A stretch of DNA of 13,709 nt from Anaerotignum sp. (lineage in GTDB: Bacteria > Bacillota > Clostridia > Lachnospirales > Anaerotignaceae). Shown one piece after another: positions 1 to 5,861 of this stretch (position 1 is the stretch's first letter; each line of letters begins with the position of its first letter). The stretch lies in NCBI GenBank assembly GCA_020024255.1, contig JAHHTX010000054.1, positions 1 through 13,709 on the forward strand. Reading direction: 5' to 3'. The notes beneath the pieces are model-generated. The model saw only the letters and a list, made by a program, of their open reading frames with translations. It searched no databases and was not told the DNA's origin. The position numbers and the translations under genes are program-made.

Positions 1-11
1 GAATAGAAGTA

Positions 12-20
12 TGTTATACT
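12..20 (+). promoter_or_regulatory. Extended -10 promoter element for gap
   Basis: TGTTATACT matches an extended -10 (TG, one base, then TATACT at 15-20). Any -35 hexamer would lie before the window starts, so only half of the promoter can be judged. Transcription would begin near base 27 and give a leader of about 100 nt before gap. No recognisable riboswitch was seen in that leader. Confidence 0.5.
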
Positions 21-130
21 AATATTCAAATTGTGGAATAACTGCCATGCCGAATATCATATTGCACAAAAGGGCAGAATTTTGATAGAGCAGCTTCCGC
101 TGTTTACAAAGAAAAGAGGAGGAATATAAT

Positions 131-1141
131 ATGGTAAAAATTGGTATCAATGGTTTTGGGCGTATCGGCCGATTGGTGTTTCGTGCCGCAATCGAAAGAG
201 GAGATGTAGATGTGGTAGCTGTCAATGACCCTTTTATTGACATCGACTACATGGTTTACATGATGAAATACGACTCTGCTCATGGTCGTTTTCGTGGTGA
301 AATCTCAGGAAAAGACGGTTATCTCATTGTAGACGGTCACAAAGTAAAGGTATTCAATATTGCAGACCCCAAAGAAATTCCCTGGGACAGCGTAGATGCT
401 GAATATGTATTGGAAGCAACCGGTCTTTTTACTACAACAGAAAAAGCTTCTGCACACTTTAACGGCGGTGCAAAAAAGGTCATCATTTCTGCACCCTCTC
501 CCGATGCACCAATGTTTGTTATGGGGGTAAACCACAACGACTATACAAAAGATATGCTGGTTGTTTCCAACGCATCTTGCACAACAAACTGCCTTGCACC
601 GCTTACCAAAGTTATCGACGACAACTTTGGCATTGTGGAAGGTCTGATGACTACCGTACACTCTACAACCGCAACGCAGAAATCTGTAGACGGTCCTACC
701 AAAAAGGACTGGAGAGGCGGACGTGCTGCAGGTACAAACATTATCCCTTCCAGTACGGGAGCCGCAAAAGCTGTAGGCAAGGTTATTCCCCATTTAGATG
801 GTAAACTGACCGGTATGTCCTTCCGTGTACCAACCATTGACGTTTCTGTTGTAGACTTAACCTGCCGTTTAGAAAAACCTGCAACCTACGACGAAATCAA
901 AGCTGCAGTAAAACACGCCTGCGAAAATGAAATGAAGGGCATTATGGACTATACAGATGAAGATGTCGTATCTTCCGACTTCCTTTCCGATTCCCACACA
1001 TCAATTTTCGATGCAAAGGCAGGTATTGCACTTAATGACCACTTTGTAAAACTGGTCAGCTGGTATGATAACGAATGGGGTTATAGCAACAAAGTACTGG
1101 ATTTAATCAACCATATGCATGAAGTAGACCATGCAGAATAA
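131..1141 (+). CDS. gap: Glyceraldehyde-3-phosphate dehydrogenase (GAPDH), eukaryote-like GapC type
   Basis: This cytosolic glycolytic enzyme oxidises and phosphorylates glyceraldehyde-3-phosphate to 1,3-bisphosphoglycerate with NAD. The 336-residue product has the usual family length. The N-terminal Rossmann motif GINGFGRIGR is at residues 5-14 and the NAD-contacting Asp is at 33. The active-site motif SNASCTTNC puts the nucleophile at Cys150, and the partner His is at 177 in TTVHS. The C-terminus carries the conserved SWYDNEWGYS block. The start is fixed by an AGGAGG site about 8 nt before the ATG. Segments such as DPFIDIDYMVYMMKYDSAHG and DLTCRLEKPATYD resemble GapC of eukaryotes and enterobacterial GapA more than Bacillus GapA (from memory of those sequences). 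It stands alone on +, converging on rluB. Identification is secure; the subclass is inference. Confidence 0.97.
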   Translation: MVKIGINGFGRIGRLVFRAAIERGDVDVVAVNDPFIDIDYMVYMMKYDSAHGRFRGEISGKDGYLIVDGHKVKVFNIADPKEIPWDSVDAEYVLEATGLFTTTEKASAHFNGGAKKVIISAPSPDAPMFVMGVNHNDYTKDMLVVSNASCTTNCLAPLTKVIDDNFGIVEGLMTTVHSTTATQKSVDGPTKKDWRGGRAAGTNIIPSSTGAAKAVGKVIPHLDGKLTGMSFRVPTIDVSVVDLTCRLEKPATYDEIKAAVKHACENEMKGIMDYTDEDVVSSDFLSDSHTSIFDAKAGIALNDHFVKLVSWYDNEWGYSNKVLDLINHMHEVDHAE

Positions 1142-1194
1142 AACAAAATAAGCAATAATCAAGACTTGAGGGTGCCGACAAAGTCGTCCCCTTC

Positions 1195-1225
1195 GTCAAA
1201 GCCTCATTTCATGCCAGGCTTTGAC
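1195..1225. repeat. Inverted repeat (10-bp stem) downstream of gap
   Basis: GTCAAAGCCT at 1195-1204 pairs perfectly with AGGCTTTGAC at 1216-1225 across an 11-nt loop. Neither side has a T-tract, so it is not a standard terminator. It may stabilise the gap mRNA 3' end or be part of a small palindromic repeat. Function unknown. Confidence 0.5.
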
Positions 1226-1237
1226 GGGCATACAGAA

Positions 1238-1289
1238 GGAAAAGCAGAAGTTTCCATGGCAAAAAAAGCCTTGAAACTTCTGCTTTTCC
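1238..1289. repeat. Long perfect inverted repeat (17-bp stem) between gap and rluB
   Basis: GGAAAAGCAGAAGTTTC at 1238-1254 is the exact reverse complement of 1273-1289. The 18-nt loop holds an inner GGC-A7-GCC hairpin. The structure sits between convergent genes but lacks a trailing T-run on either strand. It could be a shared 3'-end structure, an mRNA stabiliser or a small palindromic repeat copy. Confidence 0.55.
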
Positions 1290-1310
1290 TCATGAGAAGT
1301 GAATTCCCAT

Positions 1311-1344
1311 TGCGGAAGGGTTTGGAAAATCCTTCCGCATTTTC
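1311..1344 (+). terminator. Probable intrinsic terminator of gap
   Basis: TGCGGAAGG (1311-1319) pairs with CCTTCCGCA (1331-1339) across an 11-nt loop and is followed by TTTTC. The stem is GC-rich but the T-run is short. It lies 170 nt past the gap stop, behind two other hairpins, so part of transcription may stop earlier. Confidence 0.55.
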
Positions 1345-1372
1345 AAAAAGGGATAAAAACCACTTTTTCTGT

Positions 1373-2095
1373 TTACAGCTTTTGCAGATACTTTATTTCT
1401 TTTTCCGTTAAAAAGCGATATTTGCCTTTTTTCAAATCCCCCAGCTGCAACTCCCCTGTTGCTACACGTTTGAGCTGGGCAACAGGATGCTTAATGGCTT
1501 CACACATTTTTCTAACCTGTCTATTTTTCCCTTCATGGATAATGATTTCTACCATACAGAATCTTTGGTCTTTATCTTTTTCCATTATCTGAATTTTAGC
1601 AGGTCTTGTTTTTCTGCCGTCGATGATCACACCTCTTCGGAATTTCTGCAAATCCATAGCATCTGGTACACCGTAAAGCTTTGCAATATAGGTTTTATCC
1701 ACATCATGCTTTGGATGTGTCAGTTTATACGTCAAATCTCCGTCATTGGTCAAAAGCAGCAACCCTGATGTGTCATAATCCAATCTGCCCACAGGAAAAA
1801 TACGCGCTTTCACCCCATGAATCAAATCCAGAACCGCAGGTCTGCCAAACTGCTCCTTTGCTGTTGTCACATAACCTTCCGGCTTATGAAGCATGAGATA
1901 TACCTTTTCTTCCGCCTCTCTTTTTACCACCCGACCCTCAAAAGTAATTTTATCTTTTGCCGGGTCGATTTTACAGCCCATTTCCTTAATGACCTTACCA
2001 TTTACCTGCACTCTACCTTGCTGTATGAGCATTTCCGCTTTTCTTCTCGAAGCAATGCCTGCCTCTGCCAAAAATTTTTGCAGTCTTTCTTCCAT
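1373..2095 (-). CDS. rluB: Pseudouridine synthase, RluB/RsuA family
   Basis: This cytosolic RNA-modifying enzyme isomerises uridine to pseudouridine in 23S rRNA; the Bacillus orthologue acts near the peptidyl-transferase centre. The 240-residue protein begins with an S4 RNA-binding domain (about residues 1-48, RLQKFLAEAGIASRR...VNGK). The catalytic domain carries GRLDYDTSGLLLLTNDG with the catalytic Asp at 106, and later the GKNRQVRKM block typical of the RsuA/RluB branch. The ATG is preceded by GGAGGAG at good spacing. The gene follows the carboxypeptidase by 54 nt and is probably co-transcribed with it, an order also seen in Bacillus, where spm genes lie between. RluB and RsuA cannot be separated with certainty from sequence alone; neighbourhood favours RluB. 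Confidence 0.9.
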   Translation of the reverse strand: MEERLQKFLAEAGIASRRKAEMLIQQGRVQVNGKVIKEMGCKIDPAKDKITFEGRVVKREAEEKVYLMLHKPEGYVTTAKEQFGRPAVLDLIHGVKARIFPVGRLDYDTSGLLLLTNDGDLTYKLTHPKHDVDKTYIAKLYGVPDAMDLQKFRRGVIIDGRKTRPAKIQIMEKDKDQRFCMVEIIIHEGKNRQVRKMCEAIKHPVAQLKRVATGELQLGDLKKGKYRFLTEKEIKYLQKL

Positions 2096-2149
2096 GCTTT
2101 CTCCTCCGTCCTTTATGTTCCATCAGTATACAGGAGAATGGCGAGAAAG

Positions 2150-3328
2150 TCAAAGGGCTAAATACTTTTGCCACCTACACCAATCCTTTGCCAAAATCCG
2201 CAGCCATTGGGAGAGCTTGTAGGTAGGGGCATCTTCTGCGGCAAAAAGAGGAATTTCTACTAAAACAGTATCTCCAAGGACAATCTTCGCCTTTCCCAAT
2301 TTTGTTCCCTTCTCCACAGGAGCAGAAACCGACTTGGGTAACTGGGGTATAATTTCCACCTGCTTTCTTTCTGCTTTGGAAAAAATACCTTCATACCCTG
2401 CACCCAGAACGCAGTCTACAGAATCTACAGGAGAGCGGTTTACCGCAACACTTCCGGCTTTACTCCCCTTTTGGCATAAGGTTGTTTTTGCATAAGTATC
2501 AAAACCAAAATCCATCAAAGCCGCTGTATCCTTCCATTTCTGCTCTCTTCCTTTTTTGCCCCAACCACAGCCAAGAACTACACTCACAAGGGTGATATCA
2601 TTCCGTTCTGCTGCCCCCACAAAGCAATTTCCTGCTTTATTGGTATACCCTGTTTTTACACCCAATGCACCGCTATACATCTGTAAAAAACGGTCTGTAT
2701 TGACTGCTGTATGTGTTTTCTTACCGGAAACATCGGAAAATGTATAAGACGGCAGTGATGCAATTTCCCGGAACTGGGGATTCTGCAAGGCATAACCTGT
2801 GATAATGCCCATATCATAAGCTGTAGAATGATGCTGTTCCTTCGTTAAATGGCTGTCCAATCCATTTGGTGAGCCAAAAACTGTATCTACTGCACCGATT
2901 TTTCTTGCTTTTTCTGTCATTTCCTTGCAAAATTCCTCCACACTGCCTGAAATATGTTCTGCCAAAGCAACTGCTGCGTCATTATAAGATTTCAGCATCA
3001 TTGCTTTCAGCAAATCCTCTGCATACCACTGCTCCCCTTTGACCAATCCCATATGCACCTTCGGCTGGTTTGCCCCATGACTGCTTATCGTAACAATCTC
3101 TTTGGGTTCACACCGCTCCAATACCAATATCGCAGTCATAATCTTCGTTGTGCTTGCCATTTCCATTTGCACGCTCTCATTTTTCCCCCAGAGAAGCCGT
3201 CCGCTTGTGCCGTCCACCAAAGCGGCTCCCTGTGCTGCTACCTGCGGCTCTACCCCTTCTGCCGCCCACACAGGATACCCTTGTAAAAGCAATACTGCTG
3301 CCAAAAAAAGACTTCCGATTCTTTTCAC
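2150..3328 (-). CDS. D-alanyl-D-alanine carboxypeptidase (class A low-molecular-weight PBP, DacF/DacB-like)
   Basis: This exported serine peptidase removes the terminal D-Ala from peptidoglycan stem peptides; DacB/DacF relatives act in vegetative or spore cortex wall maturation. The 392-residue product has a signal peptide ending around VWA-AEG (residues 20-25). It has the three penicillin-binding motifs: STTK with nucleophile Ser59 and Lys62, SYN at 114-116, and KTG at 225-227. The last 20 residues (SQWLRILAKDWCRWQKYLAL) look like the amphipathic membrane-anchoring helix of this family. The start is GTG, set by GGGAGGGG about 8 nt upstream; a nearby ATG is out of frame and meets a stop at once. 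A strong terminator separates it from scpB, so it needs its own promoter; none was clear in the 70-nt gap. In Bacillus, dacB also follows scpAB. Confidence 0.93.
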   Translation of the reverse strand: MKRIGSLFLAAVLLLQGYPVWAAEGVEPQVAAQGAALVDGTSGRLLWGKNESVQMEMASTTKIMTAILVLERCEPKEIVTISSHGANQPKVHMGLVKGEQWYAEDLLKAMMLKSYNDAAVALAEHISGSVEEFCKEMTEKARKIGAVDTVFGSPNGLDSHLTKEQHHSTAYDMGIITGYALQNPQFREIASLPSYTFSDVSGKKTHTAVNTDRFLQMYSGALGVKTGYTNKAGNCFVGAAERNDITLVSVVLGCGWGKKGREQKWKDTAALMDFGFDTYAKTTLCQKGSKAGSVAVNRSPVDSVDCVLGAGYEGIFSKAERKQVEIIPQLPKSVSAPVEKGTKLGKAKIVLGDTVLVEIPLFAAEDAPTYKLSQWLRILAKDWCRWQKYLAL

Positions 3329-3399
3329 ATCTTATCCCCTCCCGCAATATTCTATTCGAGGAAAAAAAGGTTTATGTCCACTCAAAACAGCGTTTCCAT

Positions 3400-3435
3400 A
3401 AAAAAACGTACCTTCGCAAATATGGCAAAAGTACG
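3400..3435 (-). terminator. Strong intrinsic terminator after scpB
   Basis: Read on the - strand, an 11-bp stem (CGTACTTTTGC against GCGAAGGTACG, two G-U pairs, 7-nt loop) is followed directly by seven T. It lies 25 nt after the scpB stop and ends the scpAB transcript before the carboxypeptidase gene. Confidence 0.85.
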
Positions 3436-3459
3436 CTCTCTTCGCTCCTTTTTGAAATT

Positions 3460-3993
3460 CTATTTTGTACTTTCTTGTCTTTCCTCTTCCTCCAAAGGCG
3501 GCAGTTCCTGTAGGGAAGTAAACCCAAAATATCGCAAAAAATCATCTGTTGTTCCAAAAAGAAGAGGTTTCCCCGGTGCATCCATTCTGCCTACTTCACA
3601 AACCAGTTTTTTTTCTACCAATTTGTTAACTGCGTGATCTGCACTGACGCCCCGTATCTCCTCAATATGCCCTTTTGTAATTGGCTGTTTATAGGCAATA
3701 ATCGCAAGGGTTTCCAAAAGAGACTGGGTCAGTCCCTGTCTTTGGGGTGTTTTATACATATTGCGGATATAAGAAAAACAGTCTGCCGCCGTACACATTT
3801 GATAAGCACCGTCTATTTCTACAATACGAATCCCTCTTTTTTCTTTTTCGTACTGTTCAGCAAGTGATTCCACAATGGCTTTTGTCGTTGCTTGATCCAT
3901 TTCAATGGTATCTGCGATAGCTTTCAGCTTTACCGCTTCCCCTGATATAAAAAGAAGGGATTCCACCACCGCTTCCAGTTGTGACATTCTCAT
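3460..3993 (-). CDS. scpB: Segregation and condensation protein B
   Basis: ScpB dimers bind the ScpA kleisin and support the SMC ring that compacts and separates chromosomes. The 177-residue protein has the usual length and two-winged-helix pattern. The opening LEAVVESLLFISGEAVKLKA and the central LETLAIIAYKQPITKGHIEEIRG block are hallmark ScpB sequence, followed by a second winged helix (LVEKKLVCEVGRMDAPGKP) and an acidic tail (PPLEEEER). The ATG at 3993 has AAGGAGG upstream; a second ATG two codons in is less well placed. It overlaps the end of scpA by 4 nt (ATGA), so the two are translationally coupled. Confidence 0.95.
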   Translation of the reverse strand: MRMSQLEAVVESLLFISGEAVKLKAIADTIEMDQATTKAIVESLAEQYEKEKRGIRIVEIDGAYQMCTAADCFSYIRNMYKTPQRQGLTQSLLETLAIIAYKQPITKGHIEEIRGVSADHAVNKLVEKKLVCEVGRMDAPGKPLLFGTTDDFLRYFGFTSLQELPPLEEEERQESTK

Positions 3994-4760
3994 ACGTTTT
4001 CCTCCTTTTCATATCCTTTGATATAAATCGTGCCAAATGTTTTTTCCTGCTCTACCCATACTTCTTTTGTCTTCATCAGTTCCAATAACGCAAGAAAGGT
4101 GACAACCTTTTCCATCTTTTTTGTGCGGGGACGAAACATAGAAGAAAACAAAATTTTCGGTTGCAAAATCAAAAGGTCACGGATATACTCCATTTTATCT
4201 TGTATGGTAAACAAATCTCGCTCTACAGAACGGAAAGAACTTCTCACTTGATCTGTTCTGGCTTCTTGCCGACGCATAACCTCCTGAAAGGCATGATACA
4301 AATCCGAAAGCGTAATGCCTTGTAAAAAGTCCGAAAGCGGCTGTTCTTCTTTTTCTTTTAACTTTTCCACGGCACGGTCCTGCTTTTTATAAAAAACCAT
4401 TGCTGCCGTTTCCGCCCGTTCCTTCCATTGATTAGCAACATCTCGAATTTTTTTATATTCCAAAAGGCGTTTCACCAGTTCTTCTCGGGGGTCCGGTTCT
4501 TCTTCCCTTTCTTCTGCACTAGCCTTTGGCTTTGGTAAAAGCATTTTGCTTTTGATTTCCAAAAGTGTTGCCGCCATAACGACAAATTCACTGACACCGT
4601 CCATATTCCTATCCTCTGCCTTGTCCAGATAAGCCAGATATTGATCTGTCAACTTCGCAATGGGAATATCGTATATATCAATTTCGTTTTTTTCTATCAG
4701 GTGATAAAGCAAATCCAAAGGGCCTTCAAATGCATCTAATCGTATTGTTACACTCTGCAC
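3990..4760 (-). CDS. scpA: Segregation and condensation protein A (kleisin)
   Basis: ScpA is the kleisin that bridges the SMC heads and recruits ScpB. The 256-residue product opens with the family signature FEGPLDLLYHLIEKNEIDIYDIPIAKLTDQYL (residues about 11-43, quoted here only to the key FEGPLDLL and DIYDIPIA parts), then an EFVVMAATLLEIKSKMLLP helix. A charged linker (about 80-150) joins the C-terminal winged helix (VTFLALLELMKTKEVWVEQ). The start is GTG with AAGGAG 7 nt upstream. The M50 homologue ends 12 nt before it and scpB overlaps its end, so the three are one transcription unit. Smc itself is not in the window. Confidence 0.95.
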   Translation of the reverse strand: MQSVTIRLDAFEGPLDLLYHLIEKNEIDIYDIPIAKLTDQYLAYLDKAEDRNMDGVSEFVVMAATLLEIKSKMLLPKPKASAEEREEEPDPREELVKRLLEYKKIRDVANQWKERAETAAMVFYKKQDRAVEKLKEKEEQPLSDFLQGITLSDLYHAFQEVMRRQEARTDQVRSSFRSVERDLFTIQDKMEYIRDLLILQPKILFSSMFRPRTKKMEKVVTFLALLELMKTKEVWVEQEKTFGTIYIKGYEKEENV

Positions 4761-4772
4761 AGCACCGCTCCT

Positions 4773-5387
4773 TTACAGTATAAAAAACAAATGTCCCAAG
4801 AGCTTTGTAACGCCAAAAATCAATGTATGGAAAATGCCGTTAAACATACCAAAGAATAACAAGAACAGGAATATCATTTGTATAGGTTTTTCGTATTGCA
4901 GATACTTAAAATACTGATTCGCAGGCAGTGTCACAGACAATACCTTAACACAATCCATAGGAGATACAGGCAACAGATTATATACTGCAATCCCTACATT
5001 GTAGTAGCAGAGATAATCAATGATAATGGATACTATGGGCGGAAGCATTCCTCTTGTATTTTGGTATATAGCCAAAAAAACAACTGCCAAAAGCAGATTG
5101 ACAACAGAAGGCAAAATTGCCACAAGAAGTGTATCTTTTTTTCTGTTTTTATAATATAATGCACTGGTTTCTACAGGCTTTCCCCAACCGAATCCGCCAC
5201 TGTAAAACATCAGCAAAAAACCAATAGGCTCAAAATGTTTAACGGGATTGAGCGTCAGTCTTCCCTGCTCCTTGGGCAGTCTATCTCCACAGGCAGTAGA
5301 TGCCATGGCTCGGACAAATTCATGTACCGTAGTTGCTACCAATATTCCAGGAATACTCAACATAAACGATAATAAAAAATTATGCAT
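4773..5387 (-). CDS. M50/site-2-protease-like membrane protein with degenerate active site
   Basis: This is a polytopic membrane protein of the site-2-protease (M50, SpoIVFB-like) family with about five hydrophobic segments. Recognisable landmarks are GRLTLNPVKH, the GGFGWGKPV segment and NLLPVSPMDC near residues 137-146. The family zinc motif HExxH reads HEFVR (residues 22-26 from the chosen start): the second His is Arg (codon CGA). The third-ligand motif LDG reads MDC, keeping the Asp. It may therefore be inactive as a protease or act as a chaperone or scaffold. The ATG at 5387 lies 11 nt from GGAG; a TTG three codons upstream (5396) is only 2 nt from it and is less likely. It is followed 12 nt later by scpA, and a terminator sits just upstream. 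Confidence 0.8.
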   Translation of the reverse strand: MHNFLLSFMLSIPGILVATTVHEFVRAMASTACGDRLPKEQGRLTLNPVKHFEPIGFLLMFYSGGFGWGKPVETSALYYKNRKKDTLLVAILPSVVNLLLAVVFLAIYQNTRGMLPPIVSIIIDYLCYYNVGIAVYNLLPVSPMDCVKVLSVTLPANQYFKYLQYEKPIQMIFLFLLFFGMFNGIFHTLIFGVTKLLGHLFFIL

Positions 5388-5410
5388 AAAAGGCAAAACT
5401 CCTCTCTCAT

Positions 5411-5446
5411 TTCAAAAACCGCCGTTTTGCTCTTTTACGGCGGTTT
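5411..5446 (-). terminator. Intrinsic terminator after the VOC gene
   Basis: AAACCGCCGT (5416-5425) and ACGGCGGTTT (5437-5446) form a 10-bp stem with an 11-nt loop. On the - strand it ends in a T-rich run (TTTTTG). It lies 30 nt past the VOC stop and only about 25 nt before the M50 start, leaving no room for a clear M50-scpAB promoter downstream of it. Confidence 0.8.
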
Positions 5447-5475
5447 CAACATTTACGAATACTGCATACAGTCCC

Positions 5476-5850
5476 TTATTTCATATGGGGAGGCAGAATT
5501 TCCAGCCAATAATTATCCGGGTCATGAATAAAATAAATCCCCATTTCAGGATTTTCAAAACAAATACAATCCATTTCCTGATGTTTTTGATGTGCCGCTT
5601 CAAAATCATCGGTAACAAAAGCCAGATGGAATTCATTTTCACCAAGATTATAAGCCTCTGTGCGTTCCTTCACCCACGTCAGTTCCAACAAGAAATCACT
5701 GCTGCCATCTCCCAGATAAACCAGTTTCCAACTGCCATCGGGAGCTTCTTTTCTTCTTACTTCTGTTAAACCCAATGCCTTTTCATAAAAAGCCATACTT
5801 TTTTCCAAGTCCAACACATTATAATTATAATGATTAAATGCAAATGTCAT
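5476..5850 (-). CDS. VOC-family protein, glyoxalase I (lactoylglutathione lyase)-like
   Basis: This small cytosolic metalloprotein belongs to the vicinal-oxygen-chelate superfamily. Glyoxalase I converts the hemithioacetal of methylglyoxal and a thiol to a lactoyl-thioester. The 124-residue protein has two beta-alpha-beta-beta-beta halves. The four ligand positions of glyoxalase I (His5, Glu56, His74, Glu122 in E. coli GloA) have counterparts here at His7, Glu56, His75 and Glu117, so it is probably a true metal-dependent enzyme and not a ligand-free binding protein. HDPDNYWLEILPP near the end is typical of the family. AAGGAGG overlaps the stop codon of the upstream His-rich gene (gap 11 nt), so the two are co-transcribed and perhaps coupled. 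Substrate and thiol cofactor are unknown; other VOC functions remain possible. Confidence 0.82.
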   Translation of the reverse strand: MTFAFNHYNYNVLDLEKSMAFYEKALGLTEVRRKEAPDGSWKLVYLGDGSSDFLLELTWVKERTEAYNLGENEFHLAFVTDDFEAAHQKHQEMDCICFENPEMGIYFIHDPDNYWLEILPPHMK

Positions 5851-5861
5851 TGTGTGCCTCC

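Noticed and set aside
1166..1411. 81-codon + frame after gap
   Set aside because: It crosses three hairpins and the end of rluB, has no ribosome site and an unlikely composition.
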